Below, one piece after another: positions 11,252 through 24,700 of a DNA stretch of 64,000 nt. Made by a program: the position numbers and the translations under genes. Source of the stretch: Podospora pseudoanserina (lineage: Eukaryota; Ascomycota; Sordariomycetes; Sordariales; Podosporaceae). Positions within the stretch are counted from its first letter, which is position 1. Each line of letters opens with the position of its first letter. The notes below the pieces were generated by a model that was not told the origin of the DNA, did no database searches, and saw nothing but the letters and a program-made list of their open reading frames with translations. The DNA is taken from the NCBI RefSeq assembly GCF_035222485.1, contig NC_085921.1, positions 3,410,001 through 3,474,000 of the forward strand, written 5' to 3'.

Positions 11252-12221
11252 TCATGTCGTCTTTTGAGCTTGGAGCACCGAAGTACCTCTGCGGCGCCCG
11301 CCTGCAAAAATATCGGCCTTGGGCTCGGCCCAAGTCGCCGTGCTGGGCAGCTCATGCTCCTTGATCTCAGTTGGGCCTTTTCCATACATCCAGTATTGAA
11401 CCCCAAGAAAGGAGTCACAGCAGGCCTGGAAGATACCGCAGAGCTTGAACGCCCATGGGATGGTCGTCTTGGAGGTGAAGAACCAAAACATCTTCATGCT
11501 GTCACCGAGCAGCCAGCTGGCCAAGACGGAGAACCGGAAACCTTTGCAGGACCGGGACTTCGCATTGGCGATAATCTGTGGCAGAGGCAGTATAGCCTCA
11601 ACAGCGAGCCCGATGTAGCCGATCAAGGAAGAATACCCCTGGTACACCGACGGAATAGGGGAGAGCAAGAGCTCGCAAGCCACCAGGCCGACAAACAGGG
11701 ACATTATAAACTGCCAGTATCTGCTCCCAACGTCAGCCAGCGATTTCTTTACATTATGATAGTGTCGAGAGGAACACACGGTTTGGGAGACCTCCACTGC
11801 CAAAAGTTGAACGGCCGTTGTCTCTCTCGCTCATTTACTTTGGCGAAGGGGACAGCAGCGTCACCGCCCTTTGACGAGGGCGCGGGGCGATGGTCGAGCG
11901 CAATCTTGAGAAGAACGACCTGCATGACGGTCATGACAAGCGATTGTATAAGGAGGGCAATGTCGAATTTGGCACCAGGGTAGTAGAATATCCTGCAGGG
12001 CTGGCGCGTTAGCAAGAAGCAGCCAAAAAAAGACACGGCATCTCGGGGACCACGAACCTGAGCAGCGAGGCCACAAGCATGATGAGGGGTATGTCGAGCG
12101 AGAAGCCGGCGCTCGACTTTGCGCGGTGCATCGAGTAGGCCTGGTCACTGTACGAGAGCAGCGGTGACAGCACGAGGAACCCCGGGGTCAGATACCCCGA
12201 CAAGGTGGTTAACCAGCTCAT
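11252..12221 (-). CDS. PQ-loop repeat membrane protein (SLC66A2/Any1-like)
   Basis: There are three exons: 12221-12058, 11992-11780 and 11720-11252. Introns are 11993-12057 (GTTCGT ... CTGCAG) and 11721-11779 (GTGTGT ... GCTGAC ... GCAG). The product is 281 residues with about seven hydrophobic segments. Two PQ-loop units are visible. The first is near residues 10-50, where the usual PQ is SDQ (PLLSYSDQAYSMHRAKSSAG). The second is PLPQIIANAKSRSCKGFRFS in the third exon. The N-terminal MSWLTTLSGYLTPGFLVLSPLLSY-type opening, the central soluble loop and the QYWMYG end resemble the fungal Any1 (yeast YMR010W) / PQLC1 (SLC66A2) group, which is linked to phospholipid asymmetry at Golgi and endosomal membranes. 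The assignment rests on motif order and length only. Confidence 0.85.
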
Positions 12222-15200
12222 GTTGGGTTGGTTGATATTGTCCCGTTCGCTGGCGAGTGTTGCTATTATTAGGGGAGCGCGGGCGCGGTAAGGTAGGCAA
12301 GGTAAGGTATATTATATTCGTCGAAGAGGGAGGACGTTCGAAGGGACACGGAGGCGTCTGTTGTGCGCTGTGCGCTGTCGCAATGGATAAATTGTAGGTT
12401 GCAGGGACGGCGGGCTCGTAGGGAGTGCCCGAGATAAGAATTGGACGGTGGATGGAACCGGAAGTTGAAATATGGTGTTCTTTCAGACGCATGCCATCCT
12501 CGATGAACAGCCCTGTAAACAACCCGCAGCACCAGAATCAAGAATCGGAACAACGGAGATAGAAAGAATGAAGAAAACAGGAGACGCGACGGGGTCCTCC
12601 AATTGCAAATTTTCGGGCCCGGTCTAGAGGCCGGCAGGGTCCAACGCCGAAAGCCAGAGGCCAAACACCGTTCAAAATCCGGCCCAAATGGATCCAGAAT
12701 TACGGAGTCCTAACAGCGCACACGCGACACCCTGACCAGTTGACCCCACGATTGACCGAGCCGCCCTGACCAGCTGTCACAGAGTAGCCTGACAGCTGCC
12801 AGCGTTGATCAACTCCTTGATGGGCAGCTTCAACCACCACCATCGATCGCTCTTTCACTTGACATCAATGAGTCAATCACTGCCTTGAAAACTTTGAACC
12901 CTTTTACTTGAAACCTTTCGCTGTCCCACTTCCTGCCCAAAATGCGTTTCATATCTCATCGACTTCGGCATACCTGCGTTTTATTGCGAGGATTTGATAA
13001 GTCAGATAATGACGATGTCCGGGGCGGTTCCTCATGAACATACGACCTGATACAGGTACCTCTTGTGCAAATCTTCAACCTCTGCTTGCTGCAATCGGCT
13101 GACACAGTATCAACAGCTGCATACCGAACTGGTTAGCAGCTCGGATCCTTACTCGAGCCTCACACTGGACAGTATGATGCCACTACATGCCAGGCCAAGC
13201 GGGCCCCCTACTTGAGACCGTCAGCCATGTACTGGGATCGCAGCATAGGACGACCGTTTGACAGGCAATGAGTTCCGATCGCCGCCTCTAAAAGGGACGG
13301 CACATCCATTTCTGGCACAGCGGAACGCGAGACGGGGCTCTCATCAACCGAACCGGTGCCGACAAGAATCTACATAGCCCTCCGCCTCGTGACTCGGGAT
13401 ACTAGCTCCTCGGATTTCCGGCTATCAAGCCTTCAGGAGTTACAGTACAACTGCTCCATGTCGCTGATGGGAGGAATGCGACTACCTACGCACACAGTCA
13501 GCAGCACGGTTCGCCTGAAAAGACCCTTCTCAACACCCACCTGCTCGGCTCCACGCAACTTCCGACTATCGAGGCTCTCCTGAGACCGTCAGACACTGGA
13601 CACCTAACCAGAGACCTACAGACTTCCAAATCACCTCAGGCTGTTTTCTTTTGGTGGAATTGCCCCTTAGCGATTCGACCCCCAGCCGGGGACCTGGAGG
13701 TCTTGGTCACCCTCCGCTAGACCCAGCGTACGCCTGTGCCATTCGTTACGACGACTGTTCAACAGTTCGGTGAGTATGGACGCTGTCTCGTTGAATGAGC
13801 TGTCATGCACGAGTAACTGGAAAAGGCACATCACGGAGAACTCACCGCCCCACCCGCATATCGCTCATCACATGAAGCGTTTGGGGTCGCAAAGCGTCAA
13901 ATAGGCTCATCTCCTCGCCATCCTCTTGAGGCTTTGCCACCATGTTGCAGCAGAGTCGGCGATTATTGCTGGATGGCTTGCCTTCCTGGCACTAACGTTC
14001 AACTTTACTGCCAGCTCACAGCAGCCAATGGCCCACGCCATCAACAGAGAGGATGGGCGTGAGAGACAGAGGCCTGGGAACACAATTACCAGAACACTCC
14101 CCTATTATCCTGTCGAAATGCGCGGCGCGCCACTGCCGTTCAGCAAGTGCCGGTGGTGTTGGGCGTCACCAATTCGGAGGGTTTGCTACCACATGGCCGA
14201 CACCAGCCCCCAACCATCTTGGCGCGACAAAGGTGGTGGTGAGACCTAACTTTTGCACAAGTAAGCTTATGGCCTGGAGATGCATTTCAAACACTCTTCG
14301 AGCGTGCTACCCGTCCCAATGCCATGGGCCCCGGGAGAACTGGACAGACCATAATCGAGTCTCATTCAGCGCCCGGCGTTATCACGGACGAGGCGTCTGC
14401 ACCGAACCTGGTTTGCTGGCACATCTCGGAGTCCACTCGGCGCCATTCCGCGGCTGAAGTTGCTGGGGCATTCTTGGACCTGCTTTTTACCCTACACCGA
14501 CTTAGTCTACTTGCAGTGGTGTGCCATGAAGCCCTATTTGGTTCGTTCTTACTGACAGCAAGACAGGTCAGTACACACTGTTGACCTGCCAGACGGTTAC
14601 CTTTCAGTCTTTCCGTGGCAATATGCAAGCGCCCCGTGGCAAAAGCTCACCAAGTGATCGGCCCGACGGCGAATTCGCGGACGGAGGTCAGCAATCGGGC
14701 CCCCCGGCGCGGCCTTGACGGCGCGGAGCGCCCGTCATCAAAGCAATAACCTATTGCCGATCCGGTGTCGTCCGCTTATTTGCCTACCAAGTAGACCATC
14801 CTCGGAGTTTGGGTATAACAATGCCCATCCAAGATCGGCTCGGATATGCTCAACCGGCTCATTTGCTTGACATACGGCGCAGACTCTGCCCTTCATTGGT
14901 TCCTGGCGAGGTGCTTTTTGTCCATTATCCTGCTGCCGACGCAGGACCTTAATGGTCACCTGTTATTGGCGACTATTTTCAGCTCACTTTCCACTCATAA
15001 TGCTACTCCGGCTGCCTGCGCCGGTTGACAAGCCGGAGCGGAGCCGTATTGCATAACGTTCCATAGTCTTACCAAACCGGGAACGCTTCTACTGTTGGCG
15101 CGCTCGCATATCACAACAGTATCCACGACAAGACAACGTCGGGACTACAGTATGTGTGGTACTAGCTTTTATGCATGCATCCTGCCGAGATTGATGTATG

Positions 15201-18200
15201 CTGTCATGGAGGCAGATGCGAGACAGACTATCGAAACTCTCAACAATAAGGCACCCGTCCTTCCCCACCAAACATCTGGCGTTCTTTTGTCAGCGGTAGC
15301 AGCGTCTTGCTTGCGCCAAAGCTCAAAGGAATGCTGGTCAAAATACATCTTTGCGCGCTTCCACTCGTGGTCTCTCGGACGATGTCAACAAATCGTCGTG
15401 TACTTTCTATTTGTTGCTGAATCTTCAGAGGAGAGAGACAACTATGCATCACGCCGTCGAAAATTCCCGGTACCACTCTGCAACATGCCGCAAGCTGCAT
15501 TCGGAGTTCGCCTTGGTGAGCTCAGCTCGACTATGTCATCACCTGGTGTATCACTAGATGCTCATTGTCACTATCAGATAAGGTTGGTACGGATGCAAGC
15601 CGGGTTGGATGTATACCACCTGGCTATAAGAGCGACAATAAGCTATGATTTTCCCCAAACCCGGGGCACGGCTCAGGATCTTTTATTAGAGTCTGGGCAA
15701 GATGCGATGGTGGCCTGGAGCGGCAGATCTAGTTCTCGTGATATCCTGTTTGTCGGGCTGGAGATTGGGGGCCCTTGAAAGTAACCGTCACCTCGTGGGA
15801 AAAGGCATCACCTCCGCGCGGCGGCGGCCTCGCGACGCCGTGAACTACAGGAGATGGTGGTTAATTCATCTGATATCAGCCAACCGACCCTGCAGGAATC
15901 CGAGTTCGTCCGATTGTCCCATGTCGGAGGAGGTTCTCCCTCTGTCAACGACTGCAGGAGGAAATTGCATCGGTATTGCTCATGCAGCACGGGCAACTTG
16001 GAGTTCACAAGAGTTAGGGAATGGTGTGCTGCCTCCCCCGCTTCTCTGCCTCGCAAAGTTCCAATGATGTGGCCCTCTCGCATAGCCTAGCCATGGACGA
16101 GGACCTGTTCGGGCGATGCACGGCAGTCTCCAAGTTGCACCACAGGATGCGGAACGAAGGCTGCAAGTGCCGTGGAAAAGCTCGGTGGGAACTTGCCTAG
16201 AGCTTGAGGTGGACGAAAAGGGACAATGTGATGATAGGCACGGATAGAAGCCAAGGAGGAATCTGGAGGCGGGGAAGAAACTCGCAGGGCAAACAAGGCA
16301 AGGGGGTCAGACCGTTACGCTGGGGCCGTGCCGCATTCCCTGTCCAGCCCCTCCTCTTCTTCTCACCTTCACGGAGCGCAATGCCGAGAACGATGCATGA
16401 TGCGGCGTAATATCCCTGCCGAGGCGAGAGCTGGGAGGGAAGGCTCTCCTCTCAGCAGGCGAGTCTGCTGCGGTAGAGCTGACCTGGTCGCATCTCTGCC
16501 AGCTATGCGAACACAGGCTAATTGCTGTTTCTATATTGCCCGGTCCATCGCCATGACGGAAGACGTTGAAACGGCCACACACGAGGCACAGGCAACGTGA
16601 TTCGTTACCGGAGCAGCAATGAGCTGTCAATTTACTGTGCCGCTCGCAACCCATCAGACCCATCATCACGGTGAACGGGAGAGGATTGCGGCGTCCGCGC
16701 AAGAAACGAGGGGGACAAGCATTCAACGTTATCGTCGAACCGAGGGAGGTGGTGAAGAGCCGCTAAATTACGCCTCCCCGGGCACAGACAGCCGATGATG
16801 CCTTGGCCAGGGTCTCTTGGGCTCGATCGTCTGGTTCACTCTCTTTTTTGGGTTGACTGTTGTTTGGTTCCTGGGGTTGGGTCGCCGACCTGAACCAACA
16901 AGACGACGTTGATGTCTGTGTGGGCTCTTCGACGTTATGCCAGGTGGTAAAAGAAAGACAGAGACAATTGCTTCACTGTCGGGCCACTGTTCCAACACCC
17001 ATGCCGGCTCTGCTCGGCTGCTGATTGGACCCAAGGCGAGCTTCCAGCGTTGCACAGCACACGGACCAGATCAAGAGTCGAAATCGGTGTTCATCTGGAT
17101 GGAGCGGTGGTGTATCGGGTCCTAAAAATAGGCTGCGCCTCTCGACACATTGAGCCTAGCTGCCGTTTTGCTATGTCGATGGCGGCGAGGCGGCCTGTTA
17201 TCGCCTTTTTTTATTTTATTCCATTATCCCAGCAGCGTAACCATGGAGCGTCGAGATGTTGCTCCGTCTGACAGATAGATAGGTGGCACGCTACGGCATT
17301 TGCCCAAAAGGGGGCTGCCATCGATCAGGGCATTATGCATCATCCTCACCAGACAGCACACTCAACAGGCAAAGATGACACCTCGAATCCAGAGTGCGAG
17401 TGCATCCCAAACCCCACCACCCAAGACCCCAGATGCCCAGGCGATGGTACTCCATTCCGACAATATGTTGCACTCGGCTCCGGGCTCACCTCATTCGTCG
17501 ACCAAGCTCGCAACGAACAAAAAACATCATGTTGCTCAACACGCCAAACCGCGGCATTGGGCAACGGCGATCTCCCACTGCATTACCGTCGGCACCATCT
17601 TCCCGCTCCGCAAACTCATCCGGCCAGTGCTGCGTCCATCGGGGCTCGTGGTGCCGTGGTGTCTGCAGCACAGCAACAGTGGTTCCTCAGCCCCTCGTAT
17701 CCGGACGCAAACTCTACCATCTCTGGCTGGCCCAGAATCCAAGGGAGCCACAGGAGCGAAGTCACTACACTAGCCAAGAGTGTTGGATGCAGATGCCGCC
17801 ACCAGCTGGACTCCCACTTGTAAACTGCAACCCGGTGACGTCGGGAAGAAAAGTTGAGCGCTCTTCCTCCGGAACTTGATCCTGAAGCGGAAGCTGGACA
17901 AAAAGAAAAACCTTGACGCCCTCGTAGCAACAGCAAGCCACGTCGTGTTCAGAGACACCCCTCGCGTGTCTTGTCCCAAAATCGTAATTCTAGAAGGCCA
18001 GACGATGAGCAACCCTTGCCTGCCAAGCCGTGACCCCCGGAAAGTCTCAGCGCAACGCTTCCGGGGGGCCTGGTTTCCGTGCTGTCTCGGCGTGCTGGGC
18101 TTGCTCCGTGCGTTTCGCCGCGCCGGGGGGACGACCACGGCGGGCTAACCAAGAAAAGTGCCATGCTTTTTGTATTATTGTGATTGGAAAGACTCATGTT

Positions 18201-19121
18201 CTTACCCACTCCGGGGTCCCGCGGGGGTTCGGCAGTCGAGTCAGGAGAAGGGTACACTGTATGTATGCACCAGCCCTCGCTCAGCTGAACGGTCTGAGAC
18301 AGAGGAGAGTGACAGAGCAGAGCACATCATCCGACGACGAATGGTGATGCGAATGGCCCTCATCTCAGCCATCGTGCGTGTACAGCAAAGCAAAGGACCC
18401 AAGCTCACGACATATCGGTCGATCTTAGCACGGCTTCCCTGCCCATTATTGGAAGCGGCAGCCCGAAGCATGATGCTGACTTATATTACAGTTTTGGTAG
18501 TATATTGGGGGGTCTGTTCGACGTCGATTGAGACTATTAGAAAGAGACAACCCATCATCAACCCACATGGGTCTAGTAATGTCACTCTGCAGACGACGGC
18601 AGGTACCTAGTGGATGGTGCTTGCCCTTCAGGCTGCAGGCTCTACTCTACGACACTGGTAGAAGTGCCTGTTGACGTGGGCAACAAACAGCAAGTTACAG
18701 TTAGAGCTTCCAGCCCGTGATTCCGGAGCCTTCTTGATGTCTGGCAGATCTCATCACATGGCGATCCGGCCAGCACACACGCAAAAGAGACACACCATCA
18801 CGGACCTGGAGGTGGGATTGCATGACACGCCGCCGCAGGGCAACACGAAGAGGATGGCATAGTCAGCACCGCAGGCAGGTGACCCAGCATGTTTGAGATG
18901 AATGAGATTCAGTTATCTGCCTTTTATGATGAACGACGGCGTTTTCGCCGGTCAAATCCAAAAGAGGCTGACGGTTGGGTTGGATGATAGTGGAGGGACA
19001 CAAGATCCGTCTCTTGGCACACCGTCTTCAACCCGGCATCTGTTTCTGTTTTCCTGTCGAAGTCGCGTACCTGGGAGGCGAGGTGGTTGCCGCATCACTG
19101 CATCTGCCTCTGCCGTATGCA

Positions 19122-19165
19122 TACACAACACAACACACACAACACACACAACACACACAACACAT
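19122..19165. repeat. AACACACA-type microsatellite
   Basis: CA-rich tandem repeat of about 44 bp with ACAACACACACA units. It is noncoding. Confidence 0.8.
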
Positions 19166-19673
19166 CATAACACAGGCAGCCTCGTCTCGCCTACGTCGAA
19201 GTCCTCAACAATATCGAAACAAGAGATACTGCGGTGGTCGGAGGTGCTGGCAACGATCCGGTACTTCTCGGCGGCATTTGTCGTCCGTTGCTCCACCGCA
19301 GCGTCCACCCAGACTGGGCCCTCGCTTTCCCCAGACTGTTCAAGGGTGGGCAACGGGGAGCAACGGGCGAATCCAAGACTGGGCTCAAAGGGCCGATCAA
19401 GCAACTCCCGATCAAATCCCCAAGCTCCGCCATCCCGCCAAGACCGCGGCTACCCATAGGGATTCCACTTCTCACCTTGTGATCCATCACCACCGCAACG
19501 CGGATATACGCCGGTGTTGCACCTTGGCCAGAGCCCTACACGTAGCATCACGGCACAGCCAGCGGTGCAGAGATGAACAATGAAAAGACCGGCCAGTTCT
19601 GTGGCCGGATCGTTGCCTTCTAGAGAATTCCAAAGCACCCCCTACAGTACCGCGTATGTACCTCGGCGGCACA

Positions 19674-19674
<1 letters not shown>

Positions 19675-19712
<38 letters not shown>

Positions 19713-19713
19713 G
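19675..19713. repeat. (CT)n microsatellite
   Basis: About 19 uninterrupted CT dinucleotides in the gene-poor region. Confidence 0.9.
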
Positions 19714-21676
19714 CCGACGTGGTTGCATCAGATATTCCTCAAGGAAAGAAAAGGAGGTTGAGGCAGGGGCCAAAGGCTCAACAAGGAAGACGATCCAACA
19801 CATCTGCAGGAAGTTCCGTGAACGGCAAAGCCTTCTTCAAGCCCAGGGAGCATCCACACCCGAGGCGAGCCTATTGGCTTTCCAGGAAGTACACACGTTT
19901 GACGATGCCGCCGCCGCCGGACTGCGTTCAACGTCACCGTCACCGTTCCCAAGCAAGTGGGGGTTTGGAGTTTCGGTCAATTCGCATTGTGGCCCTCGGT
20001 CAAGCTCACCTTGCTCCTGATCAGGACACAATTTCTCTTGACTTTTGCGCATCATTGCCTGCATGGACGTGTTGTGTCTGCGTCTTTGCCCACCACCGAC
20101 ATACCTATGATGCATTGACCTGGGCACTACCATCCATTGCTCACTGCAATACTGTAAGCCAGTTCATACTCGACCCGTAAGGTGAGATGGTTTGCAGTTG
20201 AAAATAAACGAGGCAGTGAATCGCCAAAACGAATGATCTCGGACCCCTTTTTTACACATATTCACGCCAACTGTCCGGACTTTCGCCGAAGGACAAGAAA
20301 AAAAAACACACGGACCTCTCTCTTTCTTTCTCTCTTCAAGTGTGGTTACGAAATGTTTCTGGAAGGGCCACCAACAAAACAGCTCACACGTCCTGTCCGC
20401 TCAGAAACATTCAGTTTTGGTAAACTGACCGTCAGTGTAGCATCGGCTTTGTCGCAAAAATGCGACGTTGATTTTTCTACGTTTTGTTAACCAGGTTACC
20501 ATGTGTTTTTTTTTTCACCTGTCTTCTCCCCTTCGCTTGCTTGTCTTGTTTCTATTTGGGAATTGCCTGGGCTGGGATGAGCCCTGTGTTTTTTTTTTTT
20601 CTGGAGTGCAACATAAATTTCCGATTACGATTTTCCGGTAACATCACGACATTCCGCCTGTTGGGGAACGGGGACACGGGCGAAAAGGTCTGGTGTGACG
20701 ATGGACCTTGATGGCAAGGATAGGGCTGGGAGGGATGGGTGGGTAGGTGTGGGTGATATTGAGATTTTATTGTTGCGCACCACCCGTGACGGCATGTTGT
20801 GGTTTTGATCGATCGGTTTTTGAGGGAGGGGTTTGGGGGGATCATATCATTGATGATGTGATGATCTCTGGGGGTTGTCATTAACACACCACTCGTTACA
20901 CTGTACAGACAAGGTAAGGCATCATCGGTTATCAGCCTCCTCGAGGCATCGCCTCGGATGGAAGCATCTCATAATGGTCTCAATAGGCCGCTGACGATTT
21001 AATAACAACTCAAACCGCATACTATATGCATGACATTAATACCCCCCTCCTCGTAAGGCTCAACAACAACACCCACTGCTCTTTTTTTTTTCTTCTTCAA
21101 TTTTTTAATTTTATTTCTTTTGGGTGTGTACTGACTGATGACTGCCGAATGGACCTTGACTATATTGGGACATTTCTTAATATACTTCCTACACATGCAC
21201 TGCATGTCACTATAGCACGCCGCATGCGACTATACCTGTCATTTAGATGAATGCGACTGACTGCTGAGTGGGGAAAATGTCTTGAAAAACTCTCCGATGG
21301 TGTCTCTTGTCTCTGCCTTGTGAGGTTTTGGATGTGTCTCTTCTTTTTTTTTGTTTTTGTTTTTGGCGCTTGGAAAGAGGTTACACGGCAGGTTGACAAC
21401 CCGAAGCCGAGAGGGAGGAAGGGGGGGTGAGTGATCCGATCGTCGCTTTCCTGGTCTCTCATTACTTTTCCATTGCGCATTTCCATCAATTCTTTTTAAA
21501 AGGGGATATTTTGGGTCAGGATCTGGCATGTGAAGCCTGAGCTGGAGATTTAACAGCAGGTGATGTATTGTATGAATACCCCATGGCTGCCAAGATAAGA
21601 AGGCAGCGAGGCCTTTTTGTAAAGTAAAACGCCTCATTGTAGGTACGTTTGGATGCTGAAGCAGGTTGAAGTGGGC

Positions 21677-21677
<1 letters not shown>

Positions 21678-21708
<31 letters not shown>
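21678..21708. repeat. 31-bp poly-A tract
   Basis: Uninterrupted A run. No retroposed gene or target-site duplication is seen beside it. Confidence 0.85.
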
Positions 21709-21712
<4 letters not shown>

Positions 21713-24700
21713 CCTGCCTAGGTACTCAAGGAGTTCCCATGACTAAAAGAGCATGGGATTTTTGTTAATGGGGCAGCAACAGACATGCAACGAAGTCACG
21801 GAATAGGACACATGAGTACCTACTCGCAAGGCATCCTGTTCGACGGTTCAAGCGAGGCAGAAAGCCAAATGGAAATATCCCAGCCACGATAAGCATGAGG
21901 TTCAAAAAGCAGGTTTCAAGGCTGGCTTCCGATATCATCATCCGGCGGCGTTTTGGTCCGGGGAAAGGCCCAGTCTTGTAGGCATGTCTCGGCAGTGTTG
22001 CTTCTGTCGAAATATACACACGCCGGATGATGCATTGTGCTTGTGTTGAGAGTGTACATTGGATAATGTATCACACCTGGGGGGGGGGGTGGAAATGTAG
22101 ACAGGCTGGCAAGATGTGATATGGATATCTCACGTCTCACAGCATTTGCAACTGTTGGGAGTTTTAAATCCCATCGTTCCCTCTAGTCGATCACGATCAG
22201 ATAGGCAAGCCGACGCGCCCAGTAAAACCACGCAGATTTGCCCTGCTGAGTGATGAAGGTGTGTGGCTGTCGGGTTTTGTGGGTGTGGAAGAGTCAGAAA
22301 GATGATATCAGCCATTCAGCCCTGTGAACCGAACTGTTGGCAAGGAGAAAAGGGCGGGGGCACACACACACACACACACATGGGAGTGTACCTATGTGAA
22401 TTGTATTTTCCCGAACGTGTGAGGTCCTGTGTGAGACCTTATCGTGGCTTGGATGGAATTGGTGGAATAATAATGTGAGAGGATCATTGATGAGTCTTCC
22501 GCCTCTACTCACCAGGTTCTGAACAAGATACCGTCCGTGCTTCGTCCCCGGCCTGGAAGTGATCGTTTTCGGTTCCGGACTCCGGGAATATGGGTTTTGT
22601 TAGCCCCCCTTATTTTTTTGTCTTGGGTTACCTTTTTGCTCGGTTCAGGGTCCTCCTCTGACCCCTTCCTCCTCATCAGTGGGTGATTTCGTTGGTTCGA
22701 ATCGAGCGCGGAGCTGCTTACCCTGTTGGGAGATGCTGATGAATGCTTGGCACCCTTCTCGTCTTTGGTGCGCTTGGTGACTGACTGTTGGTACCGGTAG
22801 TGGAGTGGGATTTCGGGCTACGTTGCCGGCTCTTGGGGAGAGAGAGGGGAACACAAAGCCGGCTTTTCTTGTTTGTCGAAGCTTGGGGGGTACACTATTT
22901 CTGGGCTGGGTAATCGAATGATTCTTGGAAAGAAGGGATTCTCTTTTGCCATGTGCCAGTCAATGCAACTTCCGAGCGTCCAGATAGTTTCATGCAGGCG
23001 GCCCTTTCCAGCAGCGAGGAAATTTGTCTGCGTGGCGGCGGTTTCCAAAAGAAAGGGGGAAGGGGCTCACTCACCTCGGTCGATGGATGTCCTTGTGTCC
23101 GGAGGAGTGCAGTACGAAGTGCTCGCTGCCATTGGCCAACAAGGAAAATCTACCGTCTCTGACGAAGAAACGGTCACCTCGGCAGATCTCCTTCGCAGGC
23201 CGGCGCTGTGCGGCGGTTGGACCCGCCTGGCGCCGTTTGGCCTTCTGGATACAGTGCGGCGGCATAATATACCAAGTCAATATATTGACTCGTCAAGGCC
23301 TGCACATTGTCGCGCCCGGCTCCAGGAACACAGGATGTTGCATGCCGGTTGCCAGGTCCTACCACCACACTCCTCGCTGTCGACGTCGACGAGCAGAGCC
23401 AACAGTGTGGCATATCCACCGTGTCCCGCGCTGAGCAACGAAGAATGAGCTGACGGGTGGGGTCGATAGAGAGCCCGGAACGTGTCCGCGAGGAGAAGCC
23501 TGCTCTGTCTGGCAGCGTCTGGCCGGTTGTTGTCTTCAAAGACATGCATCGGAGAAAATGAGGGCGGGGGAAAGTGTGGAGCCAGCCAACCAGGAGGCCG
23601 TGATGCAAAACCATCGTGTTCCACGTGCGTCAAGCTCGGCTGTTGGACAGTCTGATACTCTGAGTTGTTTCTTTCTATTCTGCCCTCAGCGCCTCAGCTC
23701 CTGCACGTCGACCTGTTGACGAGTGACGAGTGGCTGGGCTGGTTGGGAATCGCGAAATCAGCCGGACGATGCTGCTGCTGCTGCTGCTGGCGGCACCCGC
23801 AGCCGGTATCAGCCAACGGTGGCGTCGACAAATAGACCACTAGCGACTGGAGATGGGGGAGAGATGGCGTCTGCTGACTGGCGAGAGCGGACCGGACGAA
23901 ACGGGATGGCGTCTGCGGAATCGGCGCTACGCAAGTCCCGCGCGAACCAGCGATCCTTCATGCGGCAGGCGTCATAAAAAAAAAAAAGAGGAAGTTCCGT
24001 GCGTCTCCCCCACCTGGTTGAGATGAGATGAGATGAGAGGATGGGGACAGCAGTCGAGGCGAGGGGATCACAGAGATCAGACGAAAAGGGGACACTCTCA
24101 CAGACACTGTCACAGGCGGCTCGCTGCTGCTGCTGCTGCTGCGTATGCCTGTAGAGTTCCACCCCTTGAATCCCAGGGGACTGGGATCGAGCTAACGACT
24201 TGGATGCCGAGCCCGTCCTTATCAGGCACTTGCTATTACATGTTGTGCAGGGTTATAGGCGACGGCCTTATTTGTTGCAGCGTGCACTACTGCGGTAGTG
24301 TGAAATTGCACTTATCGTGTTCATCATAAGAAGCCGGCACTCATGACACAGGCGGGGCACCGTGATGCCACGGGGATCCTCACACGGGACGGCGGGCAAT
24401 GGAGACGGCATGGATCTGACGTCCGGCTGTTGAGCCAAAAACGCTAGGATCTTGTATCTGAACAGTAATTGTTGCGGTCTCTCGCTTGTTGATACACAGG
24501 AGGCGGGTGGTAGCTAGCTTAATTAAATAGAAGTTTGCGAGGTTTCTAGTTTCTGGTAACGAGAGCTTGGAAGAGACAGACAGGAAGGAAGGAGAGATTC
24601 ATCAATATAGAAGCCTACTGCAGAGTCAACAAAGAGGAAGGAGCAATTCATCATGCCGATGGAATTGCCAGTTTGCAGTTTCCCGTGTTGTCAGTGCCCT

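Noticed and set aside
15095-15778. 227-codon plus-strand open frame in the gene-poor region
   Set aside because: No recognisable domain, no codon bias like neighbouring genes, no splice partners. It is only modestly longer than chance in ~15 kb of near-50% GC DNA. Transcript data could rescue it.
17300-17936. Several overlapping 100-160-codon frames on both strands
   Set aside because: All frames are open together because stop codons are locally rare. None shows motifs or codon preference.
18902-19583. 185- and 202-codon overlapping plus-strand frames
   Set aside because: They run through an ACACA microsatellite and encode His/Thr repeats. They are mutually exclusive and lack any family signature.
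22620-22710. tRNA-like B box (GGTTCGAATCG) at about 22694
   Set aside because: No A box or acceptor-stem pairing at the right distance upstream.
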